Shown: one piece after another, positions 1 to 22,757 of the stretch | Layout of the letters: each line of letters starts with the position of its first letter | Position numbering within the stretch: position 1 is the first letter of the stretch | Origin: Archilochus colubris | Taxonomy: Eukaryota > Chordata > Aves > Apodiformes > Trochilidae | Assembly: GCA_023079485.1 (NCBI GenBank) | Contig: CM041092.1 | Coordinates: forward strand, 1,924,127-1,988,126 | DNA: 64,000 nucleotides | Direction: 5' to 3' | Notes under the pieces: generated by a model | Database searches by the model: none | What the model was told of the DNA's origin: nothing | Seen by the model: the letters and a program-made list of their open reading frames with translations, nothing else | Program-made: the position numbers and the translations under genes

Positions 1-1920
1 TTCCTTGTTTTGGCACCGAAGTGGCTTCTCCAAGGCACCTCTGGTTCCTCTGCTTGCAGACCAAGGAATGCAGGAGGGCTGGGGATGGGGAAGGAGAACA
101 CCAGGCAGAGTTTGGAGCTTGGTTTTCAGGCAGAGAGGGATGGTGGTTGGGAAAGTTTCCCTTTCTCTGATGGTGCTGCAGCTGCTGGGACCCTCCCTGT
201 GCTGCACCCTGCTCAAAATGCCAAAGGAAAGCCCCTGTCACACACAGAACCCCCTCTGAGAAGGAAAAACAAGGCCATCCCAGTGACATGAGAGGAAAAG
301 CTGGTTGTGCACATGGTTTTACCATGAAAATCACTGCAGGCAGAGCTTTGGGTTTCTTCCATCTGGAGGGAAAGAAGTGTCCTGGTAACAGAACCCAGAA
401 AATGAGGAATGAGGGAGGTACCATCTTGTGTGCATCCCCCCCCTCTCCCCCAAACTGAGAAAAGGAATCTCTGAGGGACGAATTTAATCAAAGGCAGCTG
501 CTAATTACTTTCCTGACACCAGGGGAGAAGAATGTTGGCATCAGAAAGATCTGGAAGATTTTTGGTTATTAATATTTCATACATCTGTAATTGGATCGTT
601 TGATTCTGCAGTCTCCTTTGAATAGAGGTAGAAACTTTATTGAAATGAATCTTTATGAATTCAGGCCACAAACTTCAGGGAATGATAACTCATTGATTGA
701 TTTGAGGATCTTGAAGTGCTAACCCTGGAGAGAAGATAAATTGGGATTGCCTGAGGACAAGTCAATAGAGACTAAATGTAACCCAGAGTGCTTTCCCATC
801 AGAGGAAATAAATTACATTCTGTAAAGAGTTAAAGTTGAATTTCTCCAGCCTTTTTTTTTTGCTGAAGTTCAGCAATTAGAGATGAATATTTAATCTAAA
901 AGCAAATGAGAATTAAGTGTGCTAACACTGAATTAATAAAACAGTGGAGTAGCACGCCACAGTGACAAGTGCTCTGGTGAAATAAATCTCGGAATCAAAA
1001 CTGCAATGTTATAATTACCTAATATATCATTTAAAATTGGATATAGGAATTTTTCTCGTGCTCCTAATGAAATAAAGCAGAAAGTTCATTAGATGCAAGC
1101 AGAACATTGTAGGGCTGCATATTATAACTATGGCCAACAAAACCCATTTCTTGCCTAGAAACTCCTGGTTTATAAGTAAAGTCAATTAAAAGCTACCTGC
1201 ATGTTCACTGAGGGATCTGAACACCCAATCTTTTTTTTCTTTTTTTTAAGGCAGGAGATTAAAGTTCCCTTTCCTTACCCAGCATCACTGCTTTGAACAG
1301 ACAGCAAAGAAATGGAAAAAAAAAAAAAAAAAAAGGAAAAAGAAGAAAGAGTGTTAATCCAACTTGGCTTGTTTGAGTTTCCCCTCTACTGCATCAGCAA
1401 ACAGCAACACAGCTCTTTTATATTGGCTTTAAAGACAATTCAGGTTTGGGCACCTCTCCTTTGGTATTTTTAATTCAGAGTTGAAGTAGTTGCATCAGTA
1501 TGCACAGCACTAGCAACACAGGGAAGGCAGGAGGGGGGGTTGGATCTAAATGAAAAACCCAATATTGAAAACAGGATGAAAAAAGAAAACAAAACCTACC
1601 TGAAAATAACAATGAGTCTTAGCCAGGCACAAAGGCTTCCTCCTTTTCCCTTTCCATCTCTGCCAAGATGGATGGCAGGGAAAAATACAGAGGGTGGTTG
1701 TCTGTGCCAGGGAAACAAGAAACTGAGTTTGGAGACAAGGAGGTTGCTCAGAGCAATGTCTGGGGAAGGCTCCTGGGGACTCGGAAGATTGATAAAAATA
1801 TCCTGGGCAAGCTGGAATAATGTAGTGTGAGAAGTCATGGATTTGGTGGGCACAGAGTGATGGCTGGAGGGTTTGAAGGGGATGAGGAACAGCACAAAAA
1901 CAAAGGTGAAAGAGAAGGAG
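1..1920. other. Intergenic, no gene seen
   Basis: Unique-looking sequence, AT-rich from about 530 to 1500, with an A run at 1316-1334. No splice-flanked coding segment, known repeat tail or RNA gene was recognised. The AT-rich block may hold conserved noncoding sequence but nothing in it proves so. Confidence 0.6.
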
Positions 1921-2277
1921 ATCCCAGAATCCCAGAATGTTTGGGTTGGAAGAGACCTCCAAGCTCATCCAGTCCAACCTTTGGCCAACACCACAGTCAA
2001 TACTAAACCCTGTCTTTAAGGACCAGCTCCAAATGCCTTTTAAATGCCTCCAGGGATGGGGACTCCACCACTGTCCTGGGCCATCCCAGTGACTGACAAC
2101 CCTCTGAGTGAAAAAATATTTCCTACCATCAGGCTGACCCTCCCCTGGCACAGCTTCCATCCATTCCCTCTGCTCCTATCCCATCCCTCAGGAGCAGAGG
2201 CTGTTTGCCTCCTCACTCCAAGCTCCCTTCAGGCAGTAGCACAGAGCCATCAGGTCTCCTCTCACCTCCTCACTCAG
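1921..2277 (-). mobile_element. CR1 LINE 3' fragment
   Basis: The sequence starts with the reverse complement of a CR1 tail (CCCAGAATGTTTGGGTTGG, then GACCTCCAAGCTCATCCAGTCCAACC) and reads back through the 3' UTR and end of ORF2. It is more diverged than the + copy that abuts it at 2278. Confidence 0.9.
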
Positions 2278-2790
2278 CTTGAGTCCTGTGTCCAGTTCTG
2301 GGCCCCTCAGCTCAGGAAGGAGCTTGAGGTGCTGGAGCAGGTCCAGAGAAGAGCAAGGAGGCTGTGAAGGGATCCAGCAGAATTGCTGTGAGGAAGGGCT
2401 GAGGGAGCTGGGGGTGTTGAGGCTGGAGAAGAGGAGGCTCAGGGGAGACCTCATCACTCTCTGCAACTCCCTGAAAGGAGGTTGGAGCCAGGGGGGGGTT
2501 GGGCTCTTTTCCCAGGCAACTCTCAGCAAGACAAGAGGGCAGGGTCTCAAGTTGTGCCAGGGGAGGTTTAGGTTGGAGATGAGAAAGAATTTCTTTCTGG
2601 AGAGGGTGATCAGGCATTGGAATGGGCTGCCCAGGGAAGTAGTGGATTCTCCGTGTCTGGAGATCTTTCCAAAGAGCCTGGATGTGGCACTGAGTGCCAT
2701 GGGCTGGGAACCACGGGGGGAGTGGAACAAGGGTTGGACTTGATGAGCTCTGAGGTCCCTTCCAACCCAGCCAGTTCTATGATTCTATTT
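2278..2790 (+). mobile_element. CR1 LINE 3' fragment
   Basis: It covers the end of CR1 ORF2 (an [12 protein letters not shown] block and a [16 protein letters not shown] block, in different frames because of indels) and the 3' tail ending TTCTATGATTCTAT. It is nearly identical to the copies at 8716-9235 and 28039-28550, hence a recently active subfamily. It abuts an AT-rich minisatellite. Confidence 0.92.
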
Positions 2791-3462
2791 ATTGCCTTTA
2801 ATGTTGCATTTATTGCCATTAATCTCATTTAATACTGCATTTATTGTTCTCACTAATGCATTTATTGCATTTGTTGAATTTATCCCATTTATTATTGCAT
2901 TTATTGCTTTTAATGTTGCATTAACTGCAGTTAATGCTGCATTTATTGTGCTCAGTAGTGCATTAGTTGCATTCAATGTTGCATTAATTGCATTTAATGG
3001 TGCATTGGCTGAGTTTAATGATGCATTAATTGCATTTAACATTGTGTTTATTAGGTTCAGTGATGCATTTATTGCCTTCAATGTTGCATTTATTGCATTT
3101 GTTGTATTTAATGCCCTTAATGTTACATTTAATGCACTTAATGTTGTGCTTAATGCATTTAATGTTGTATTTGTTGCTTTTAATGTTGAGTTAATTGCAT
3201 TTAATGCTGCATTTCTTACATTTAATGTTGTATTTATTCTGTTCAATGTTGCATTTATTGCATTTGTTGTATTTAATGCCCTTAATTTTGCATTTATTAC
3301 TCTTAATGTTACGTTTAATGCATTTAATGTTGCATTTCTTGCTTTTAATGTTACATTAACTGCATTTAATGTTGCCTTCATTGCGTTCAATGTTGTATTT
3401 ATTGCATTTGTTGTGTTTAATGCCCTCAATTTTGCATTTATTACCCTTAATGTTGCATTTCT
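2791..3462. repeat. AT-rich minisatellite, 9-bp period (GCATTTAAT-like)
   Basis: Units such as GCATTTATT, GTATTTAAT and GCCCTTAAT follow each other for about 670 bases. A longer block beginning GCATTTATTGCATTTGTTG recurs at 2858, 3086, 3251 and (one change) 3395, so there is a higher-order period of about 145-230 bases. Because units are multiples of three, long spurious open frames exist on both strands. A three-unit version sits at the equivalent place of the paralogous segment (24706-24745). Confidence 0.9.
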
Positions 3463-3700
3463 TCAGCTGGGGCTGTGCAGGCAGCAGTGCCCCAGGGCAG
3501 GGGGTGGCACAGCCAAGGGGACACTCAGCAGGCACCTCACACCCTAGATGAAGATTTAAACCATTTATTTATACAAAAGTACAGCATTTACAAGAGTTAA
3601 AAAAAAAATAGACATTTAAAATGAATCAGAGCTAAAGGGCCTAAAACTACATACAAATAGGGGGCAGAACAGCATTTGTGTGACTTTTAAAAATATATAA
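3431..3700 (-). repeat. Duplicate of the LYPD6 3'-end segment
   Basis: The stretch matches 24706-24977 in the same orientation with most bases identical. Both copies contain GCATTTCTTCAGCTGGGGC, then GGTGGCACAGCCAAGGGG, the TTTAAACCATTTATTTATACA block and a GGGGGCAG-x-x-CAGCATTTGTGTG block. Similarity weakens beyond about 3780. Sense is given as that of LYPD6. Confidence 0.8.
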
Positions 3701-3861
3701 AAAACTCACAAACAAAAAAAATAATAATAATTAAAAAAAAACCAAATCCTTGAGCTCAAAGGGCAGCTCAGGAAAGGGGAAGTTTGGTTTAAATAAAAGC
3801 TGAATTTTTAATTGAGCCTCAGATCCTAAGGTGGGGAAAGCTTTCCACAAGGAAATGGAGA

Positions 3862-3870
3862 TGATAGATG

Positions 3871-3921
<51 letters not shown>

Positions 3922-3979
3922 GATAGATAGATGATGGATAGATAGATAGATAGATAGATAGACCGATGACAGATAGATG

Positions 3980-4026
<47 letters not shown>

Positions 4027-4235
4027 AATAGATAGATGATAGATAGATGGATAGATAGACAGATAGATAGATAGACAGATAGATAGATAGACAGATAGAT
4101 AGATAGATGATAGATAGATGATAGATGATAGATGGATAGATAGATGATAGATGGATAGATAGATGATAGATAGATAGATAGATAGATAGATAGGTAATAG
4201 ATAGATAGATGGATAGATAGATAGATGATAGATAA

Positions 4236-4281
<46 letters not shown>

Positions 4282-4288
4282 GATAGAT
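3862..4288. repeat. (GATA)n microsatellite with GATG/GACA interruptions
   Basis: About 425 bases of tetranucleotide repeat, mostly GATA, with scattered GATG and GACA units and a few shifted phases. It lies about 550 bases upstream of MMADHC exon 1. Confidence 0.97.
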
Positions 4289-4849
4289 AAGGGGGGTTAT
4301 TCCTTGAAGAATGCTTTTATTCTTATGTTGTAAAACAATTCTTTGAGGACACGACGTGAGGTCCCGCTTGGGACTCCTCAGCTCCCTCCTTCGGGCTTTC
4401 CTCCGGCGGAGAACCTCCCCTCCATTTCCTTCAGTAACACTAACCCCTTTTTTCATTCATTTTCCACTTTATTGTATACCCCGGCACCAGCAAACCCGAA
4501 CCGGGACCGGTTTTGGGGGGGGAATGTGTCCCTCAGCCCCTTCTGCGTGACGTGACTGACTCCTGCTGCTCCCCACGGGTACTGCACCCACGGGGACACC
4601 ACGGGGACTCCCCCCACACCCTGAGGAGCCCCGGGAGGAGCCGTCTGGGACACCCTTCGCCGATCCGAGGCCTCAGGGACGGGCGGTACTGGACCGGGCG
4701 GTACCGGAGCTGCCGCTCCCTCAGCGCTCCGGAGCCACCGCCCTGAGGCCGCCCGCCCAACGGCCACGAGCAATTGAGCGCCAAACGATCGTCAGCGCCG
4801 CTCTCCGCCAGCTGCCGTTCGAGGCGTCGGCGCATCGATTCGCTCAGCC

Positions 4850-4912
4850 TGTGGAGGCGGGGAGTGCGGGGCGGGAGGGGAGGAGGCGGCCGGCGCCATT
4901 TTGCAGGAAGAG
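4850..4912 (+). other. MMADHC: MMADHC 5' noncoding exon 1 (5' edge approximate)
   Basis: A GC-rich stretch ends at AGAG followed by a GTGAGC donor at 4913. Intron 1 would run 4913-5078 to a TCTTGCAG acceptor. The exon has no ATG, so it would be 5' UTR. The transcription start is not defined by any core element I can see, so the left boundary is a guess. Confidence 0.5.
4894..4903 (-). promoter_or_regulatory. Candidate YY1 site
   Basis: CGCCATTTTG on the + strand reads CAAAATGGCG on the - strand, the YY1 core (AAnATGGCG). It lies just inside exon 1, the usual YY1 position downstream of TATA-less starts. This is a motif match only. Confidence 0.5.
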
Positions 4913-5078
4913 GTGAGCGGGGCTGAGGGGGTTTTCCTCATCCCCTCTCGGCTTTGGGAGCTTCTGTCGCGGCCTCCTGGCTTGGGACGGGCGGGTTTGG
5001 TGGGGAAAGTCGTCCGGGAGGTAGGGAGGGTGGCGGTGAGGGATGACGTGGAGGCCATTGCGTTCGCTTCTCTTGCAG

Positions 5079-5118
5079 GGCAGCCGGGCCTGTGGGTGAG
5101 GGGAAGCCGCTGTCTGCG

Positions 5119-5127
<9 letters not shown>
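5079..5127 (+). CDS. MMADHC: MMADHC exon 2 (start codon; codons 1-3)
   Basis: The acceptor TCTTGCAG ends at 5078. Forty bases of 5' UTR precede ATG at 5119-5121, and only Met-Ala-Ser is encoded before a GTGAGT donor at 5128. An alternative donor two bases earlier (GTGTGAGT) would break the frame of exon 3, so 5127 is chosen as the exon end. The ATG context GCGATGG is strong. Confidence 0.85.
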
Positions 5128-16914
<11,787 letters not shown>

Positions 16915-17009
16915 GGGTTTCACCAGCTCCTTCCACCCTCTGCATTCTGTTACTCTGATTCTCTCGAAGCGTTGTCAGGAAATGCCACACCTTCAAAGTC
17001 TTCTTAGAT

Positions 17010-17015
17010 AATAAA
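17010..17015 (+). terminator. MMADHC: MMADHC poly(A) signal AATAAA
   Basis: A canonical hexamer lies 96 bases after the stop codon, and a T/G-rich stretch follows (GGTATTTATTTTTAGTCTTTGTG). Confidence 0.85.
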
Positions 17016-17035
17016 GTGGCTGGTATTTATTTTTA

Positions 17036-20000
17036 GTCTTTGTGAATCTCTTCACCACATGTGGCTTAGAATATATTAATTAACGTTCTAACCTTCATGT
17101 GCCACAGGAATTTTAAGCTGTGAGTGACTTTTAAACCTGTACATACCCACCTGCATATCCTCTGAACCATTTTGTCTTTCAGTGTCTGGCAAATCTGGGC
17201 TCTTAGCATTGAAAATCCTGATGTCACTGAAGGGTCTAGGAATTTTGCCACTTCCTGGAATAAGTAAGTGGCAAAAAAAAGTGGAACAATGAAATTGTTC
17301 TCTCAGAATAGAGAACTTAATAAAACCAGCAGAAGATAATGCTGGGACTAATCACTCATTTGCTATTCTAAGCTGAGAATAATGAGAAACTTTTAGTGGT
17401 CTCTTAAGGACAGGCAATACTTCAGCAGGGAAGGGTTTGCTTGATTGCTTCATCCAGAGACTCAGTAAAAATTCCTAAGTTACTCTAGAATTATCCATCT
17501 CATAAGGTGCTTTTCTTTTCATGTTGCTTGGGATTTTATTTCCTCAGTGTTAGCTAAATATATTTAATTAGTCTGTAAATGTAAATGTAATTTAAAGTTC
17601 CTTTTGTAACTTTCTTAGGTCATTAAATACATTGTGGAAAGAAAAAAAGACAATAGGGCAATGCTTGGATATCATCATTATTCTCCTCTACTTGGATGCA
17701 ATTTAGACTTGCCTTTGGAATTTTGAAATGCCTGCATGAAGAGTAATTAGGATCAATTACAGCAATTACCAGCAATTAGAAAATGATTTCACCAGGAATG
17801 TTTCAGGTATCAGAGAAGCAATCGGGTCAGTTGGAGTTAGTGGGGGAGGAAGAGGGTTGTGCAGTCCCAAAGCTTTCAGCTGCCTCTGCCCAGACACAAA
17901 CCAACCAAGGAGATTTTCATCTCCTCCCAGGCAGTCACTGGGGCCATAGGTGCAGCTTCCTTTCAGCTAGCTCAGGACTTGAATCACTGCACCTTTTCCC
18001 ACTGTTAACTAACAAGTATACATTTACAACTTGTTGTAGCTTTCTGTGCTGTTTCTGCTCCCTGCTCAGGCTCTCAGCAGGTTGTCACCAAAGTCTTTCT
18101 GTTGGCTTTAAGGGGTTTAGAACCAGATCCTTTCCCAAGTGCCTGTATCTGTCCTTGTGAACAAGTGCTGCAAGTCTGCAACTGCTGGCTCACAGGGCTG
18201 GAAGTGAGGAAGACTTCTCTGGGAAGCCTTCCCTTCCCTGGGGAAGGCTTTTTCCCTGGAGAAGTGAGTGTTCTCTCCTGTAAAGAACTCCCTGAGCCAG
18301 CAGTTCAGAGGTTCCCATGCTCACCCCCCACCAGTGTCATCACTGCTGGCTCCAGCTTGCCTGCATCCCAGGTCTGCAGTGGCAGGATTTGTGCATCACT
18401 TTGTGGTGGAATTTGTGCTGAATTTCCAGAGACCCAAGTTCTCAACCTCCTCTCTACTGTCCAAGAAAGCTGCATTAGTTCCAAGTCTTTTAGTCTTTTT
18501 TTTTAATTCTCATCAAGAGGATTAAAAAAACTTGAGAAGCTGCACTGTGTCTTGTCTCTTGGCAAAATACAATTGTTTTTGAGAACACAGATAACTATAA
18601 AGAGGTTTAGTGTCTCCCTTGACAGTAGAATTATGTTGTGGTGGAGAACTTTGATGGATGAATACCAAAAAAATAAATTCTGTGAAATGCTTCACATGTA
18701 TTTTAACTATCTTGAAGACTCTTGATGTTGTCATTTATTCACTTGATTTTGTTGTACTTTCTGTATTTTAGAAAGGATGGAAGCTGTCAGGCAGCTCTCC
18801 ACAAGAAGCTTGCAACTTCTTGGGTTTATGTCCCTTCAGGTTTTGTCCTGGAAGGGGACTTGAACTTTTCAAACTTTTTAAAACTTTGAGCTTTTAAAGT
18901 TGAAAAGTTAAAGAGTTAAATTGCTTCAACTGTGTTAAAAATCCCCCTGAAGATGGTGGGAGCTTTGTCTTGCCTTCATGAATGCTGATGTCTCATGCCA
19001 GAATTTGAAGGGAGGTAACAACCTCCTGGTATTTTTCTAATTAAAATATTAACTATATATTAAAATTCCCAAAGGAAGCTGGCAGTGTTCCATTTCTGTT
19101 TCCCTTACCCTCTGTTAACTCTCTGCTGGGAAGTCAGAGTTGGTGAATACAGTTCCATATACTGTAAATGTGATAATAAAACCCAGAACACCTTCCAGTG
19201 TCACAAAATTCTGTGCCTTTTAGGGTAAAGAACCAAGCACCTGAGAAGAGTTGTACCACATTTGCCTCCTTAGCAAAGCTGACTCTTCTCTGGGAGCTCC
19301 TTTTTTCCTTAATTCAGAGAGGATATTCATTTTTAAATGCTACTACTATATTACCCAAGCTACCAGAATTTATTTTTTTGCAACAAATTCCATAAAAACT
19401 GAAGTGGTGATGATGAGCAGCCCCAAAAGTACAGTTTGGTTGGTTTTTTTTTTTTAATTCTGGTTGCATTTACAAGCACATTGGTACACACAGAGAATAT
19501 GTTGTCAGTTACTGAAGTCTGGGTGTTATTTGTAGTAAGCAAGTGGCTAAAGGAATGTAAGAAGTGAAATGTCTGCTATTTAGGTGCACTAAGAGAGGAG
19601 GAACTGCTCTAAATATCTTCCCTTTAGATTTTCAGTAAAGGTGAGGAGAAAAACTACAGGATTGGGGTTTTTGTCTCTGAAAATACCTTGGTGTTAATCT
19701 GGCACCAGCTGTTACCTTGGAGAAGTTCTTTCTCTCCTTAGTGTCCTAACTAGCTGGTGGCATTGCTGCTGAGGGCTTCAGATTAATTTTTCTAACTTTG
19801 GGATCTTTCCCACGTGAAAACTCCTAAAATTTAGACTTGGGGGTGGCTGTTACTGGTGGAAACCCAGAAGCAGCAAAACCAGCAGCACTTCTGCCTGCAA
19901 TAAGGGGAAACTTTGCAGGATTTTCAGTGCCATGGTTGCCCACACTCAAAGCTGTGCCACTCTAAGCAGATTTTGAGGGTTGTGAGCTTGGTTTTGGGGT

Positions 20001-22433
20001 GTGTAGGGAGGAATTTATTCTAAATCTTCTCCCCCACCACTTTGGTTCAATTCTGGGAGTTCATTGGGTTGTTCAGGACACATCCTCATGGAACTGTGGG
20101 TTTTAAAACTTTATATTCAGCTGTGCTTGGCTTGGGCAAATAAAACTGAGTTCAAAATCACCACCATGCAGCCTGTCATTTGCAGGGAGTAAAAATGCTG
20201 CTAGTGATGTAGAGCTGAAAGGTAACAGCAAAATAATTCCATGTCTTGCCTCACGTGCCCAGTCCTTTTAAAAGCCTTTTTTTTAATATTCATAGAGATG
20301 TTTTCTTGTTTTACTCAGCAGCCTCAGAATTGCCATTCCAGCTGCTGATCACTGTGCATGCACTTGTAAAGAGCAGGAAAAATAAACCAGGTGATTGCCC
20401 AGTGCTCATTCAGGAAAGCAAAACCATTGAGGAGCTTTATTCTCCTTCCAGCCACCTGGCTGGAAAAAAAAACTTAAAATAATCCAGAGGATCAAAGGGA
20501 TTTTGAGGGGCAGGGGGGGAAAGGTCCCTTCTCTGTGGCTGCCAGGGAGGCTGCAGGGTCCTGTGCTAATTGCAGTGTCATTCACCAGGAGTACTCCAGG
20601 TTGTAAAGCCCTGGGAGAGCAGGGCTGTAACTTCAGACAGCTCCAGGGAGCTGCTCCAGAAAGGAGAGGCCAGAGGATGGAAAGTGTTTTGTCACAGGAA
20701 CTGGGAGCTTGGGTGCCTCTAAAAGCTTCTGTCCTCTCAGGCTCAACTAATTGCAGGAACCTGGATACACCTCAGAAAAACTGTGATGGCTTAAAAAGGT
20801 TAAACCCCTTTTAAACAGCAGAATCTGACTCTGTTTTCTTTTCAGTTCCCAGTAGAAAAATCCCTAAAGATCACCCAAACCTCAAAGAATTGCATTTTCC
20901 CAGCTTGAGGACTCTGGATCCTTCGTGGCTCCTGGCAAAGTCTGGCTCAGGAGCTCCAGAGGGCAAACACTCCCAGGACTGGAGTTCACCAGGCTGCCCT
21001 CCTGTCACAGCAGGGCTTTGGGTAATTATTAACCTAGCCTGACAGGACTGGAATTGTAACAAAATAAAGCAGCAGTGAATTATTTCCTTAGGAAGACCAG
21101 GCATTGGTGCTGCTGCTCCAGGACTGCTTGTGGGTGCTAGCAGAGGGCTTAAAAACCCTGAGGAGCATAAACTCACACAGTGTTCATATTAGTTTGTATT
21201 TAGGATTAATGTTTTTCTGTGTCATTGTTCTCACTGGATCCAATTCTGTGTTGTTTGGGTTGTTGGGGTTTTTTTTGGCCTGAAAAAGCATGGTTGTGGA
21301 AGTTCTCATGGCGTGGGGTGCTGGGTCCCAACAAGTTTCTTCTCTGCTATGGCTGTGTCAGGAGTGAGCACTGAGGGAGAATTTCCAGCAGAGGAAACTG
21401 ATTCCAGTTAAGGTGTTGATAGAGAGTCAGATTCCTCCAGTTTATTTTAAACCATTACTTCTCCTTTTCAAGCATAACTTCACAGGACTGACCCATTTCC
21501 CCTGCAGTTCCAGTGGTCACACACTGAAGTTTTGGCCAGAGAACTTCCAGCAGCCACCAGGACCTCAGCTACCCCCAAGCTCTCCTTGCTGCCACTGACA
21601 TGACCTGGTTTGTTGGTTTTTTTTCTTTTTTTCAATACTTTTTGGGGCAGTTGGCCACCTGCTTTCATTTCTTTCCTTGAAGCCAGCAGCTCTGCTCTAA
21701 TTCCCAGCAGATCATGGTGCAGCTTGGTGTCCTCTAGTGCTCCAAGGAAGGTCCAGCACTGCTGTGCCTGCTTTCTGTAGGCTGTTCCAGGTCACTCAGA
21801 GCCTTTTGTCCCCAGAAGTTTCCATGCAGGCTGCCACTTCTTTTTATTGTTGGTTTTTTTTCCTTTTCCCCCCTACACATGGAAGTTGTCCAGGGGCTAC
21901 ATGCCCATATGCACACACATGCCTGGGGCTGGCAGCAGCTGCTTGGGGACAACAATAACAGCTTGGATCAGCTGCAAGAACAAGTGATGTCTTGGCTGTC
22001 CCAGGGGCTCCTGCTCCATGATAATTCCCTTTGTTTCCAGGGGAATCACAGCAGCTGACAGCTGCCTTTGTCAGGAGCAGCCCTTGGCCAGGGCACACAC
22101 ACAGCTCTGATCAAACACACTGCTTAGGTCTGCTTTAAAAACTGATTATTATTTTTTTTCTCTTTTGGGTGAGGTTTTTTTAACATGCAGGGTTGAACCT
22201 TTAGGCTCTGCACCCCAACCTGGGCCTTCCCTGGTTGAATGGGACCAAATTGTTTGCTCCTGATTGCAGGAGGTGAGGTTCTGGGATGCTCTGGGTACTG
22301 GGGGCTCTGAAAGCTGCACTGAGCAGCTCTGGGAAGCCCAGGTTTGTAGTGTCATGGATGAGGATTTCTGCTGCACACCAACACCCACAGTGAGGACAAG
22401 AAATCACTGGGGTCTTGCTGTTAATAAGTTGTA
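17036..22433. other. Intergenic between convergent MMADHC and LYPD6
   Basis: No coding exon, repeat tail or RNA gene was recognised. The open frames here are short and lack splice signals or familiar motifs. Confidence 0.6.
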
Positions 22434-22757
22434 GAATCATGGAATGGGATGGGTTGGAAGGGACCTTAAAGCTCATCCAGTTCCAACCCCCCAACCTGGG
22501 CTGAGACACTGCCAGGGATGGGGCAGCCACAGCTTCTCTGGGAACCTGAGGCAGGGTCTCAGCACCCTCAAATTAAAGAATTTATTCCTCATGTCCAACC
22601 TAAATCTCCTCACTTCAAGTTTTAACCCATTTCCCTTCATCCTCTCCCTACCCCTTGTGCCCAAAGCCCTCCCCCAGCTTTCTTGTAGCCCCTTCAGGTA
22701 TTGGAAGGTTTCTCTGAGCTCAAGCTCACCTGGAAGCCTCCTCTTCTCCAGGCTGAG
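22434..22757 (-). mobile_element. CR1 LINE 3' fragment
   Basis: It starts AGAATCATGGAATGGGATGG with the GGTTGGAAGGGACCTTAAAG tail motif in reverse orientation and continues into the end of ORF2 (CTCCTCTTCTCCAGGCTGAG). Intergenic. Confidence 0.9.

Larger units (their letters stand above)
4350..5110 (+). promoter_or_regulatory. CpG-rich promoter of MMADHC
   Basis: The stretch is far richer in CpG and G+C than the flanking DNA. It contains GC boxes (for example GGGGCGGGAGGGG at about 4867-4880) and many CGs from 4500 onwards. No TATA box is seen, as usual for a housekeeping gene. The region lies between a GATA microsatellite and the first intron. Confidence 0.75.

Noticed and set aside
2188..2743. 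A 154-codon frame resembling a reverse-transcriptase C-terminus
   Set aside because: It is part of a 5'-truncated CR1 (also at 8722, 28045 and reversed at 39362), not a host gene.
2785..3547. Opposed frames of 251 and 214 codons with Phe-Asn-Val-Ala or Asn-Ala-Thr-Leu repeats
   Set aside because: The 9-base unit and lack of stops explain both. There are no splice or promoter signals, and the CR1 boundary lies at the start.
3731..4456. A 241-codon frame of Tyr/Leu/Ser/Ile repeats on the - strand
   Set aside because: Translation of the GATA microsatellite.
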